A stretch of DNA of 64,000 nt from Streptomyces sp. NBC_00224 (lineage in GTDB: Bacteria; Actinomycetota; Actinomycetes; Streptomycetales; Streptomycetaceae). The notes below the pieces were generated by a model. That model ran no database searches. It was not told the DNA's origin and saw nothing but the letters and a program-made list of their open reading frames with translations. Location: contig NZ_CP108106.1 in assembly GCF_041435195.1 (NCBI RefSeq), forward strand, positions 868,001-932,000, in the 5' to 3' direction. The position numbers and the translations under genes were made by a program. This document shows, piece by piece, positions 44,839 to 53,963 of this stretch (positions within the stretch are counted from its first letter, which is position 1; every line of letters starts with the position of its first letter).

Positions 44839-45648
44839 ATGGGGAACTCGTTGTCGGTCAGCGACCTGGATCTGCGCACCTTGGCGGGGATGGTCACCGA
44901 GACCCGCACCGACGTGCCGGCGCAGGGGCTGCCGCCGTCCCTGCTCAGTGACCTGATGGGCCAGATCCGCTGTGACGAACTGACCGTCGCGGGGTTCGAC
45001 AGTCACCGGCGGGCGTGGTGGCTGACACAGGTCGGCCCTGGTGGCGACGAGACACCTGATGAAGCCGCCGACCTGACGCACTGGGAGCACTACTGGGACT
45101 GCGAGCCCTGCAGTTACCCCGACCGTAGCGCCGACCTGCGCAGTGTCCTGACGATCGCGGACTTCTACTCAGCCAGGCAATGGCACAGCACCGGCATGTA
45201 CACCGACTACTATCGGCCACTGGGGATCGAGCACGAGCTCACGCTCTGCATGCCCGCCGGAACGCCGGGGACCAGCCCCCTCGGCCGGACTCTGCGGATA
45301 TTCCTGTTCCGCGGGCCCGGCCGGGACTTCTCCGAGCGCGACCGCGCGCTGCTCACGTTGTTGCGGCCTCACCTGTACGAGGCATATCTGGAAGCCGAAC
45401 GGCGTCGGCACCCCACTCCCCAGCTCACGCCCCGGCAATGGCAGTTGCTGCACCTGCTCGCCGCCGGACACACCAACGTCCAGATCGCCCGCCGACTGGG
45501 AGTGTCCGAAGGGACCGTGCGCAAGCACTTGGAGAACGCCTACCGACGACTGCAGGTCTCCAACCGCATGGCGGCGGTCACCCGCGCGTTCCCGGAGGGC
45601 GTATCGGTTCCGTCCCCTCACTCCGAGGCACCGTACCGGGGGTGTTGA
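44839..45648 (+). CDS. LuxR family regulator
   Basis: 269 residues from the ATG at 44839, chosen because AAAGGGG lies six bases upstream. The N-terminal sensory part (about 1-190) resembles a GAF-type fold. The C-terminal LuxR HTH at about 197-255 is clear (LTPRQWQLLHLLAAGHTN, QIARRLGVSEGTVRKHLENA). No receiver Asp pocket is visible, so it is not a standard response regulator. Confidence 0.87.
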   Translation: MGNSLSVSDLDLRTLAGMVTETRTDVPAQGLPPSLLSDLMGQIRCDELTVAGFDSHRRAWWLTQVGPGGDETPDEAADLTHWEHYWDCEPCSYPDRSADLRSVLTIADFYSARQWHSTGMYTDYYRPLGIEHELTLCMPAGTPGTSPLGRTLRIFLFRGPGRDFSERDRALLTLLRPHLYEAYLEAERRRHPTPQLTPRQWQLLHLLAAGHTNVQIARRLGVSEGTVRKHLENAYRRLQVSNRMAAVTRAFPEGVSVPSPHSEAPYRGC

Positions 45649-45736
45649 CCGAAAACCAGGTCGCTGGCGCGTCCCGGCAGCAACCAAGGGTAAATGCGTC
45701 GACAGCGCCCCTCGGCACCCGGCAAAGTGGCCGCCC

Positions 45737-46477
45737 GTGACGAGCAGTGAGCTATGGACCCGTGCGACCGCCGACCGCTACGACGCCGAAGAGACCGGGA
45801 TGGCCTCGGCCGCCGTCCTCGGACCGGCTCTCGCTTTCCTCGCCGAGCTCGCCGGAGACGGCCGGGCTCTGGAGTTCGCCATCGGAACCGGTCGGGTGGG
45901 CGTCCCGCTCCGGGCACGCGGCGTGCAGGTGGTGGGCATAGAACTGTCCGAGCACATGGCAGCGGTCCTGCGGCGCAAGGCCGACGAGGTCACGCTCCCG
46001 GTGGTCATCGGGGACATGGCCACCACCGTCGTCCCTGGCGAGTTCACCCTGGTCTATCTCGTCTACAACACCATCACGAATCTGCTCACGCAGGACGAGC
46101 AGGTCGAATGCTTCCGCAACGCCGCACGTCATCTGGCGCCCGGCGGCCGATTCGTCATCGAACTGGGCGTGCCGCCACTGCGGTTCCTGCCTCCCGGCCA
46201 GGTCGCGGTGCCGTTCGACGTCTCTGAACAGCATCTCGGCTTCGACACCTTCGACCTGGTCGAGCAGATTCTCGTCTCGCACCACTTCACCCGCGAGGGC
46301 GACGACGGCCGCTACCGCCGCGGCAACTCCCGGCATCGGTACGCCTGGCCGGCAGAGCTCGACCTGATGGCACGGATCGCCGGCCTCGAACTGGAACGTC
46401 GCGTCGCGGACTGGGACGGGGCGCCGTTCACCCAGGACTCCGCGAAGCACATCTCCGTATGGCGCAAGCCAGCCTGA
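45737..46477 (+). CDS. Class I SAM-dependent methyltransferase
   Basis: 246 residues from the GTG at 45737. Motif I is LEFAIGTGRVGVPL, followed by GVQVVGIELSEHM (motif II acidic loop), GDMATTVVPGEFTLVYLVYN and ARHLAPGGRFVIEL. The substrate is unknown. It follows the LuxR gene by 88 bp in the same orientation and may be its target. Confidence 0.88.
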   Translation: MTSSELWTRATADRYDAEETGMASAAVLGPALAFLAELAGDGRALEFAIGTGRVGVPLRARGVQVVGIELSEHMAAVLRRKADEVTLPVVIGDMATTVVPGEFTLVYLVYNTITNLLTQDEQVECFRNAARHLAPGGRFVIELGVPPLRFLPPGQVAVPFDVSEQHLGFDTFDLVEQILVSHHFTREGDDGRYRRGNSRHRYAWPAELDLMARIAGLELERRVADWDGAPFTQDSAKHISVWRKPA

Positions 46478-46599
46478 GGCCGACTGCCTCGTTCCCCCCG
46501 CACCGGCGGTATCGCCTGAAGCAGTGGGATCACCTGGGTGAGATCGCTGCGGTTGTGCCCGGGCCCGGGCCCGTCGCGGAATCCGGACAGGCCGGACGG

Positions 46600-46938
46600 C
46601 TAGTCCGGTTCACCCCTCCCCCGCGAGGCCGCCGCCTGCACGGTGCGCAGGGCCAGAAGCAGGACTCCTATGTCGTCCAGGTAGACGGGGTCGGGGAGCA
46701 GGTCGACCGGGCTGATCACGTACAGCAGCGCGCCCCAGTAGGCGGCCTTGTGGGTCAGGGGGATGCCGGCGTCCCGCAGGATCTTGCGGGCCCGGACCAG
46801 CCGGACGGTCAGGACGACCGCCACCAGCGCGGCCGCGAGAAGCACGAGTGCGGCAAGGACCAGGCCGACCGTCAGCCCCGTACTCATCGAACCGGCGAGA
46901 ACGCCTTGCGGGAGGTCCATCTCGATCTCCAGGTCCAT
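46600..46938 (-). CDS. YkvA/DUF1232 membrane protein
   Basis: 112 residues from the ATG at 46938. One long transmembrane helix (LTVGLVLAALVLLAAALVAV) precedes the DUF1232 block KAAYWGALLYVISPVDLLPD with the following DDIGVLLLAL helix. Length and motif fit YkvA-type proteins. Function unknown. Confidence 0.82.
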   Translation of the reverse strand: MDLEIEMDLPQGVLAGSMSTGLTVGLVLAALVLLAAALVAVVLTVRLVRARKILRDAGIPLTHKAAYWGALLYVISPVDLLPDPVYLDDIGVLLLALRTVQAAASRGRGEPD

Positions 46939-47152
46939 GGCCGTGTGCCCCTCACCGTCCACCCCGCGCACGCCCCGGGTCACGGTCGAGCGCCCCGCCC
47001 GTGCCGGGCACCTCGCGCTGAGCGTACGGGCGGGGGCCGCCACTCAGGGAGTGGACGCCGGGGGTTCCGCGGGGGGCTCCGATCTTTCCCGGCACGCCTG
47101 CCGAACGCTGGCCTCGGCCGCAGTCACCGGGGTCCGGTGATGCACCACGAAA

Positions 47153-48556
47153 TCAAACCAGTTCGGGTTGCGGCTGCGGTTCCGGCTGCCGCACTGGTGC
47201 GGCCTTCGCGTCCCACAGCTTGGTGGTCCGTACGCAGCCGTAGACCACTGAGGTCATCGCCAGAATGAGAAGCGGTCCGAACACCCACGGATGTTCGGCC
47301 ATCTCCACGGACAGATAGCGATACGCCAGCAAGAGTGCGGTAAAGACCACCGCTCCATAAGCGACCAGCCGGATTCCCGAGCGATCCCAGCCACGGTCGA
47401 GCGAGCGCAGCGCTGCCTCGATCGTGAATGCGAACACCACGCCCGCAATGATATCCGCGCCGTAGTGGTAGCCGAATCCCAGCGTCGCGCCGAGCGTCGC
47501 GATCAGCCAGAACGCGCCGCCGAATTGCAGGATCCTCGGGCCCTTGCGGGAATGAATGAAGATCGCGGTGGCCCATGCCGTGTGCAGGCTGGGCATGCAG
47601 TTGCGCGGCGTGATCCCGTCGAACGGCATCGGGTGCGGGGCGTTGACCGGCGACGGCGTGTCCGGCCACAGGTTGGCCACCGCCCAGTGACCGCCGTCGG
47701 CGCCGTAGGCGAAGATCGGTCCGACCACCGGGTAGATCATGTAGATGGCCGGCCCGAGCAAGCCGATCACCAGAAAGGTGCGCACCAGGTGGTGGCCCGG
47801 GAAGCGGCGCTCCACCGCCACGTTACGCAGCTGGTACAGCGCGACGGCGACCGCGCCCACCGCGAGCTGGATGTAGACCCAGTCGAGAACGTGGGCGCCG
47901 ATCGGGCCGGTGGCCTCGACGATCCGGCCTGCGACCCACGACGGGTTGCCCAGCGCGTGATCGGCGGTTGCCACGTACTGGTCGAGCACCGTCGGGCGGG
48001 TCTTCCATGTGATGAGCAGCCAGGCATCGCCGGTCTTGCGGCCGGCGACCAGCACCAGGCCCAGCCCGACGCCCTTGAGCAGCAGGACACGTTCCCGGCC
48101 GGTGCGGCGCGTGACCGCGATGGCCGCACATCCCAGGATCACCCAGAGCGCGCCGTTGCCGAACATCATCTTGGCGTCCACGGCCCACCGCACGAGAAAG
48201 AAGATGATGTCGATTCCGATGGCGGCACCCACCGCGATAAATCGTTGCCGCCAGGTGAGCACCACCATCATCAAAGCCATGCTGGCGTAAAGAAGCGGCC
48301 CCGATTTGGGTGCGAATATCACCTCGCGCGCCTGATTGGTGAGCGGCCCCGGCACGCCGTAGCTACGCGTGGCGATCTCCAACGCGACGAGGAAACCGAG
48401 AGCGACCACACCCACCGCAGCCCACAGCATCACCCGTGGTTGACGCCACGCGGCGGACTCCGATCGGCCGTCTATTCGTGAAAGCACCCGCACTTTTATC
48501 GGTCTCACTCGCTTAGTCGATTTTCCGGATTTCATCACTCTTCGCGCCGGAAGCAT
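47153..48556 (-). CDS. PAP2-superfamily membrane phosphatase/transferase (AUR1-like)
   Basis: 467 residues with about ten transmembrane helices. The C-terminal half has the PAP2 catalytic blocks NCMPSLHTAWATAIF and GYHYGADIIAG, with conserved His residues and Asp. The large N-terminal membrane region is like actinobacterial inositol-phosphorylceramide synthase/AUR1-type PAP2 proteins. It probably acts on lipid phosphates or on phosphoinositol transfer in the envelope. A basic cytoplasmic N-terminus (KSGKSTKRVRPIKVRV) precedes the first helix. Confidence 0.85.
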   Translation of the reverse strand: MLPARRVMKSGKSTKRVRPIKVRVLSRIDGRSESAAWRQPRVMLWAAVGVVALGFLVALEIATRSYGVPGPLTNQAREVIFAPKSGPLLYASMALMMVVLTWRQRFIAVGAAIGIDIIFFLVRWAVDAKMMFGNGALWVILGCAAIAVTRRTGRERVLLLKGVGLGLVLVAGRKTGDAWLLITWKTRPTVLDQYVATADHALGNPSWVAGRIVEATGPIGAHVLDWVYIQLAVGAVAVALYQLRNVAVERRFPGHHLVRTFLVIGLLGPAIYMIYPVVGPIFAYGADGGHWAVANLWPDTPSPVNAPHPMPFDGITPRNCMPSLHTAWATAIFIHSRKGPRILQFGGAFWLIATLGATLGFGYHYGADIIAGVVFAFTIEAALRSLDRGWDRSGIRLVAYGAVVFTALLLAYRYLSVEMAEHPWVFGPLLILAMTSVVYGCVRTTKLWDAKAAPVRQPEPQPQPELV

Positions 48557-48819
48557 GGTTTCCGGTGAAGGACACGATGAGGGCGATCACCGCGAGGTCG
48601 AACATGCTAGCGGAGTGGTACGGGTGGGATCACTGAGCCGACCGGTGCCGGGGTTGGTGCCGATGATGGCCTGGTGGCCTCCCGTGCAGGCGGATGGACG
48701 GGCGTCGCGAGGAGGCACTTAGCATGTACACGACGCGCGCGAGCGCGGCCAGGGGGAGTTCGGCATGCTCAGGCTCCCGTTCCTCCCCCGTCCGGGATCT
48801 GTAGCAGAAGGAAGAATGC

Positions 48820-49479
48820 ATGCACCGCCGCTCCAAGGCCCTGTACGGGGTTTGCGCCCTCGGACTCACGCTCACCGCCTGCGGCGGTGACGGAGGGGGC
48901 GGGAAGCCTGGCGTTTCCGAGGGCCGGGCGGCGAAGGGCGAGACCGGCCAGGAGAGCCCGGCCGCGAGTCCGTCCGCGAAGTGGGCGTGGGGCCCCGCGC
49001 TGGCGATGGGCCAGCCGGCCCCGAAGCTGTACGAACCCGCGAACACCGAAGGCGGGAAGTTCGAGGTGACGGCCAAGAAGATCGTCAAGGGAACCCCTGA
49101 GCAGGCGAAATACCTAAGCTGGGACACGGTCGGTCCGGGCGAACTCAAGGGTGATACGCCGTACTTCGTGTACATCACCTACACGCTGAAGGAGGGTAAG
49201 CCGCAAGTCGCCAACCCCGACCTCGGAGCTCATGCCGTGGCCCTCGACAAAAACGGTGTGAAAGTCGCGGAGCGGCCGACCGTCCACACGGGATATGTCG
49301 ACGGTGGTTGCGAGGTCCCACCCGTATACATGGGTTGGGACATGGGCGAGACCCGCACCCTCTGCACGGTCTTCGCCGGGGACGAGTCGAACCCCCCTGC
49401 CCGACTCGCCTGGGCTACGGACGTGACAGACGACAAGGACTACATGAAGGCCGCATCCTGGGAGTGGACCGTCCAGTGA
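48820..49479 (+). CDS. Secreted lipoprotein of unknown function
   Basis: 219 residues, ATG after GAAGGAAG. Signal peptide with lipobox LTAC (Cys about 21), a Gly/Glu/Ser spacer, then a strand-rich domain (VYITYTLKEGKP, VPPVYMGWDMGETRTLCTVF, ARLAWATDV) with one Cys pair. The pattern resembles DUF4352-type extracellular domains. Function unknown. Confidence 0.75.
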   Translation: MHRRSKALYGVCALGLTLTACGGDGGGGKPGVSEGRAAKGETGQESPAASPSAKWAWGPALAMGQPAPKLYEPANTEGGKFEVTAKKIVKGTPEQAKYLSWDTVGPGELKGDTPYFVYITYTLKEGKPQVANPDLGAHAVALDKNGVKVAERPTVHTGYVDGGCEVPPVYMGWDMGETRTLCTVFAGDESNPPARLAWATDVTDDKDYMKAASWEWTVQ

Positions 49480-49659
49480 CCACAGGAGTGGCGGACTCGG
49501 CGCGGGCCTGGTGGCCCAGCTCGTCCGGCTCCACCCCGATCAGCAGCCTGTCCTGCACCCACAGCCGTCCTACTCACCAGCTGGCACTCATGGCCCCACC
49601 TGCACCATGAGGGGGCCTCTCCCCGAGTGGAGACAGGCCCCCCATGTGTCATGCCTGCG

Positions 49660-50565
49660 TCATGCGGTCGGCGGTGTGTAGACGGACGTGTAGTGCGAAG
49701 CGTCGCCCGCGATCGAGTAGCTCTCCTTGCCCTCGATGCCGACCGGCACGTCACCGGCGACGGTCACGCGGTGCAGGCGGCGCGGCAGGCCGTCGTAGTT
49801 GTCGATGGCGTAGTGCTGGGTGATCCGGTTGTCGAACAGGACGAGCTGGTTCGGGGACCAGCGCCAGCGCAGGATGTTCTCCGGCCGGGTGACGTAGGCC
49901 TGGAGCAGTTCGAGGATCTTGCGGGACTCCGCCACTGACAGGCCGACGATCCGCTGGGCGAATCCGCCGATGAACAGCCCGCGTTCGCCGGTCAGCGGGT
50001 GGACCCGTACGACCGGATGGGCGGTTCGGTAGGTGACGGACGTGAACTGGGCGCGCTGCTCGGCCTTCTCCTCGTCGACCTCCTCGTCCGGCACCGCGTA
50101 GTCGTAGTCGTTGGTGTGCTCGGCCCACAGGGTGTCGGCGAGCGCCCGCAGCGGTTCGGGCAGGCTGCGGTACGCGGCCGCCGCGTTGGCGATCAGTGTC
50201 TCGCCTCCGTAGGGCGGGACGGTGATGCTGCGCAGGGTGCTGGCCCGCGGCGGGTTGAGGACGAAGGTGACGTCGGTGTGCCAGTGGTTGGCGCGGCCGC
50301 GCTCGCTGTCGACGGGGAGCACGTTGGGGGCGTCGGCCACGGCGGGCACGGTGGGGTGTGCGGTGGTCAGCTCCCCGAAGTGGCGGGCGAAGGCCTGCTG
50401 GCCCTCGTCGTTGAGGTCGACGTCGTCGAAGACCAGGGCCTTGTGCTCGCTGAGGGCCGTACGCAGGGCGGTGACGGTCTCGGCGTCCAGAGGCCTGGCG
50501 ATGTCGACGCCGGACACCTGGGCGCCGATGTGCGCGGTGACCTTGCGGAACTCGATGTCGGACAT
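49660..50565 (-). CDS. TauD/TfdA-family Fe(II)/2-oxoglutarate dioxygenase
   Basis: 301 residues from the ATG at 50565 (MSDIEFRKVTAHIGAQVSG). Iron ligands: His96 and Asp98 (NHWHTDVTF) and a distal His in RRLHRVTV; the 2-oxoglutarate Arg is in the same block. TauD oxidises taurine or alkylsulfonates to release sulfite, and the ABC genes upstream fit that. The reading frame continues upstream into the remnant of a monooxygenase gene, so a 365-residue product from 50757 is possible. Confidence 0.9.
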   Translation of the reverse strand: MSDIEFRKVTAHIGAQVSGVDIARPLDAETVTALRTALSEHKALVFDDVDLNDEGQQAFARHFGELTTAHPTVPAVADAPNVLPVDSERGRANHWHTDVTFVLNPPRASTLRSITVPPYGGETLIANAAAAYRSLPEPLRALADTLWAEHTNDYDYAVPDEEVDEEKAEQRAQFTSVTYRTAHPVVRVHPLTGERGLFIGGFAQRIVGLSVAESRKILELLQAYVTRPENILRWRWSPNQLVLFDNRITQHYAIDNYDGLPRRLHRVTVAGDVPVGIEGKESYSIAGDASHYTSVYTPPTA

Positions 50566-50790
50566 GTGTGGGGTTCTGCCTTTCCAGACGTGGGTCGGGG
50601 TCGGGGAGGTGTGCTGGTTGGCGGGGCGCGGCAGGCCGTAGCGCTCGCGCAGGGTCTGCCGGGGGCCGTACTCCCTGCGGAACAGGCCGCGCCGGCGCAG
50701 GATGGGCACCACGTGGTCGACGAACCGGTCGAGGCCGGACGGCAGGACCGCGGGCATGATGTTGAAAGCGTCGGCGGCGCCGAGGCGGAA
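50566..50790 (-). pseudogene. C-terminal remnant of an FMN-dependent (LLM) monooxygenase
   Basis: Directly after the ATPase gene stop, and in the same frame, the sequence reads FRLGAADAFNIMPAVLPSGL then DRFVDHVVPILRRRGLFR and QTLRERYGLPRPA. This is the typical end of NtaA/DszA/SsuD-like bacterial-luciferase-fold monooxygenases. The rest of the gene (about 400 codons) is absent and the end runs in frame into tauD without a stop. It shows a deletion removed a monooxygenase of the sulfur module. Confidence 0.75.
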
Positions 50791-51576
50791 TCAGTCCTCC
50801 TGGTCGTTCTCGTGTTCCTGGTGGTCCTGGTGGTCCTGGTGTTCCGTCACGCCGAGGGCGGCGAGGAGCCGCTCGCGGTAGCCGCCGAGCAGAGGGTCGC
50901 GGTACCGGCGCGGGTGTGGGCGCTCGATGGTGAGGTCGAGGCCGATGCGGCCCCGGTCGAGCACGAGCACCCGGTCGGCCAGCACGATCGCCTCGTCCAC
51001 GTCGTGCGTGACGAGGAGGACGGAGGGCCGGTGGCGCTCCCACAACTCGCGCAGGAGTGTGTGCATACGGATGCGGGTCAGCGCGTCCAGGGCGCCGAAC
51101 GGCTCGTCGGCGAGGAGCAGTTCGGGTTCTCTGACGAGGGAGCGGGCCAGCGCGGCACGCTGGGCCTCGCCGCCCGACAGCTCGTTGGGCCAGGCCCTCT
51201 CGCGCCCCGCGAGACCCACCTCGGCGAGGGCCGCGCGACCGCGCCCCACGGCTTCCTTGCCGTCGGTGCCCAGCAGGACGTTGTCCAGCACCCGGCACCA
51301 GGGCAGCAGCCGGGAGTCCTGGAAGACCACCGACACCCTGGCCGGGGCGGTCAGGTCGCCGCTGCCCGCGACCCGGTGGTCCAGCCCGGCGATGGCCCGC
51401 AGCAGCGTGCTCTTGCCGGAGCCGCTGTGGCCGAGCAGGGCCGTGAACTGCCCGGCCGGGATGGCGAGGTCGATGCCGTCGAGGACCGTTCGGCCCTCGA
51501 AGGAGCGGGTGAGCCCGGTGAGGCGGACTGCCGGGGTCGTGACGTCGGTGGTCAGTTGCTCAGCGTGCGTCGCCAC
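50791..51576 (-). CDS. ABC transporter ATPase (sulfonate/taurine type)
   Basis: 261 residues, GTG start at 51576 overlapping the permease stop by 25 bp. Walker A GHSGSGKST at 49-57, signature LSGGE, Walker B LLLADEPFGALDAL and switch His (LLVTHD) are all intact. The C-terminus ends in a His/Asp/Glu-rich tail (EHQDHQDHQEHENDQED), which is unusual and might be added sequence from the deletion junction. It drives import with the permease and lipoprotein that precede it. Confidence 0.92.
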   Translation of the reverse strand: MATHAEQLTTDVTTPAVRLTGLTRSFEGRTVLDGIDLAIPAGQFTALLGHSGSGKSTLLRAIAGLDHRVAGSGDLTAPARVSVVFQDSRLLPWCRVLDNVLLGTDGKEAVGRGRAALAEVGLAGRERAWPNELSGGEAQRAALARSLVREPELLLADEPFGALDALTRIRMHTLLRELWERHRPSVLLVTHDVDEAIVLADRVLVLDRGRIGLDLTIERPHPRRYRDPLLGGYRERLLAALGVTEHQDHQDHQEHENDQED

Positions 51577-52400
51577 GACAGCACCCTTCGTTCGACGAGG
51601 CGGACCGCGCTGTCGGAGAGCAGGCCGAGGACTCCGTAGATCAGCAGGCCGACGAGGATGATGTCCGTGCGGCCGTAGTTCTGGGCCTGGAACATCATGT
51701 AGCCGAGGCCGCTGGTGGCGTTGATCTGCTCCAGGACGACCAGCGAGAGCCAGGAACCGGTCACCCCGAGCCGTAGCCCGACGAAGAAGCCGGGCAGGGC
51801 GCCGGGGATGACGATCTGCCGGATGAAACGGATCCTGGACAGGCCCTGCGCCTCGGCGAGTTCGACATAGCGGTGGTCGATGCCCGACAGCGCGGCATGC
51901 AGGTTCAGGTAGATCGGGACGTAGACGACGATCGCGATGATCGCGATCTTGAAGGTCTCACCGATGCCGAGCCAGAGTATGAACAGCGGAATCAGGCCCA
52001 GGGTCGGAATCGCACGGTTGAGCTGGACGGTTCCGTCGATCAGCGCCTCGCCGATCCGGCTGAGTCCGGCGGCGAGTGCGAGTACGACACCGGCCGACAG
52101 CCCGAGCGCGAACCCGTATCCGGCGCGTTCCAGTGAGGTGAGCACATCGGTGGGCAGGGTGCCACCGCTCCACAGGTCGCCCGTGGTGCGCAGGACCGTC
52201 CAGGGCGACGGGATCGCCGCGGGGTCCAGCTGTCCGGCCGCGGACGCCGCGGCCCACAGGGCGAGGACCAGGGACGGACCCATGAGGCGGGAGGCGGGCA
52301 GCCGTTTGCCCGGGGCGAGGCTGCGCCGCCTGGTCGGGCGTACCGCCGGGGGTGTTTCGGTGGGCGCGGACACAAGGAGGGGCGTCGCGGTGGTGGTCAT
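51552..52400 (-). CDS. ABC transporter permease (SsuC-like)
   Basis: 282 residues from the ATG at 52400 with about six transmembrane helices. The EAA loop (LAEAQGLSRIRFIRQIVIPG) marks a BPD-type importer permease that contacts the ATPase. The N-terminal tail is basic and Pro/Thr-rich. It lies between the substrate-binding protein gene (5 bp gap) and the ATPase gene. Confidence 0.92.
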   Translation of the reverse strand: MTTTATPLLVSAPTETPPAVRPTRRRSLAPGKRLPASRLMGPSLVLALWAAASAAGQLDPAAIPSPWTVLRTTGDLWSGGTLPTDVLTSLERAGYGFALGLSAGVVLALAAGLSRIGEALIDGTVQLNRAIPTLGLIPLFILWLGIGETFKIAIIAIVVYVPIYLNLHAALSGIDHRYVELAEAQGLSRIRFIRQIVIPGALPGFFVGLRLGVTGSWLSLVVLEQINATSGLGYMMFQAQNYGRTDIILVGLLIYGVLGLLSDSAVRLVERRVLSWRRTLSN

Positions 52401-52405
52401 GGCCG

Positions 52406-53482
52406 TCACCTCTGGTATTCGGCGGGGACGGCCTTGGCCGCGATGCCCTCGAAGCGCCGGTCGAAGAGCGAGTCGACCGTGAACCTCTTCACGAAGCCGC
52501 CCTCCGCCAGCAGGTCGGCGGTCTCCTGCTCCCACTTCACTGCCTCGTCCCAACTCGGAGGAAAGAGCGGTTTGTTGGCGAGCGCGGTGATCGACTGGGC
52601 CTGTGCGGTGGTGAGGTTCTGGGTCCTGACGTAGAACTCTTCGTTCCAGGCGTCCGGGTGCTCGTACGCCCACACCTGTCCCTTGGCCCAGCGAGGGATG
52701 TACGCGGCGATCGCGGCGGCTTTCGCGGGGTCGGCGAGGACGGTGGCGGGCGCCCACAGGAGGTTGAGCAGGTCCACGACATCGGTCGTGATGGTGTGCG
52801 CGCCCTTGGGGCCGTACTGCTTGAGGTAGGCCGGGGCCTGCTGGTTGGCGAGCGGGGCGATGTCGACCTGTCCCGCCTGGAGCGCGGTGAGGAACTGATT
52901 GCTGGTCAGCGGCACCAGCTTCACGTCGTCGTGGGTCAGCCCGGCCTTCTTCAGGGCGCGCAGCAGGACCACTCCCTGTGCCTGCCCCTGCGAGAAGGCC
53001 AGCTTCTTCCCCTTGAAGCCTTGGACGTCCTCGATATCGCTGCCGGGTTTGGTGGCGAAGAGGTAGTTGGGCTTGCGGGTGATGTCGATCGCCACGATCT
53101 TCGCCGCGTAGCCCTGGTAGTGCGCCTGGATGGGCGGGATGCCCGCGTTGTTCGCCAGGTCCAGGGACTTGGCACGGAAGGCGTTGATGACGTCGGGGCC
53201 GGCGCCGATGTTCAGCCAGTCGGACACGGTGAAGGGCAGGTCGGTCAGGCCCGCCAACTTGAACTGGAGCTGCTGCACGCCCTGGTACGAGGCGACCTTG
53301 AGGCTCGTACCGGCGGGCACCTCGGCCGCCGGCGGGGCGAGCACGGCCCCCGCGGCCTCGGCCTCGTTGCCGGCGGCAGTGGCCCCCGCGCAGCCGCTCA
53401 GCCCGACGGCAGCGATTCCGAGCAGGGAGGACAGGAACAGTCGCCGGTCGACACCGGCCGCGAGCGGGGACACTGGTGGCAT
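52406..53482 (-). CDS. ABC transporter substrate-binding lipoprotein (sulfonate/taurine type)
   Basis: 358 residues from the ATG at 53482 (GGAG seven bases upstream). A twin-Arg-like signal (RRLFLSSLLG) and lipobox LSGC (Cys about 31) precede a periplasmic-binding fold of the SsuA/NMT1 family (TSLKVASYQGVQQLQFKLAG, DIEDVQGFKGKKLAFSQGQA, PLTSNQFLTALQAGQVDIAP). First structural gene of the module, 262 bp after a short Cys leader ORF. Confidence 0.9.
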   Translation of the reverse strand: MPPVSPLAAGVDRRLFLSSLLGIAAVGLSGCAGATAAGNEAEAAGAVLAPPAAEVPAGTSLKVASYQGVQQLQFKLAGLTDLPFTVSDWLNIGAGPDVINAFRAKSLDLANNAGIPPIQAHYQGYAAKIVAIDITRKPNYLFATKPGSDIEDVQGFKGKKLAFSQGQAQGVVLLRALKKAGLTHDDVKLVPLTSNQFLTALQAGQVDIAPLANQQAPAYLKQYGPKGAHTITTDVVDLLNLLWAPATVLADPAKAAAIAAYIPRWAKGQVWAYEHPDAWNEEFYVRTQNLTTAQAQSITALANKPLFPPSWDEAVKWEQETADLLAEGGFVKRFTVDSLFDRRFEGIAAKAVPAEYQR

Positions 53483-53716
53483 GGGAGGACTCCATGAGCC
53501 GAGAGGGAGGAATACCGCGTGAATTCCGGCCAGGGCAAAGCCCGGAAGGAGAAATACGTGGGAGAAAGGACGCACGCCAAAGGAGCTAGGGAGAAAGGGA
53601 GTGCGGGACGCCGGTGCGTCACCACGTCAGCGCATGGCAACGCACGCAACAAGGCGTCAATTCAACCGCGTGTCAGCGTGTGGACGCGTGGGGAAACGGA
53701 CACGCGGGCACTTGGG

Positions 53717-53754
53717 CGTGACGCTTCAGCAACAACGTGACGCTTCAGCAACAA
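53717..53754. repeat. Tandem 19-bp direct repeat
   Basis: CGTGACGCTTCAGCAACAA occurs twice head to tail at 53717-53735 and 53736-53754. Copy two covers the end of the leader ORF (its Cys-Cys-stop codons). It may influence leader-controlled expression or be a recent duplication. Confidence 0.75.
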
Positions 53755-53882
53755 AGGGTGCGGCCTACCCGCATCAGGTCGATGACACGGCACCTGGTCA
53801 GCGGAGTGCGCCGCAACGGCAGCGGCGACTTCGACGGCGCGACATCGACGCTCCGGTCGCGGACCTGCCGCGACCGGGCCAT
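53745..53882 (-). CDS. Putative Cys-containing regulatory leader peptide
   Basis: A 45-codon frame from the ATG at 53882, or shorter from the TTG at 53816. It ends PLTRCRVIDLMRVGRTLCC then stop. The pattern PLT-x3-V/I-D-L-x-R-x4-L-C matches the leader peptides placed before sulfur and sulfonate ABC operons in Streptomyces, where Cys codons near the stop sense cysteinyl-tRNA supply. It sits between the ROK regulator and the substrate-binding protein gene on the same strand. No strong ribosome site is visible, so leaderless or TTG initiation is possible. Confidence 0.55.
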   Translation of the reverse strand: MARSRQVRDRSVDVAPSKSPLPLRRTPLTRCRVIDLMRVGRTLCC

Positions 53883-53963
53883 CGGGGAGAATTCCTGCGC
53901 GCTGCTCATGCCCAGAATGCTCGCGGCCCCGCACCACCCCTGTCAACATTCGGAGTTTCTGAA

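Noticed and set aside
49999..51639. 546-codon plus-strand ORF
   Set aside because: Antisense to the tauD and ABC ATPase genes, which are well supported.
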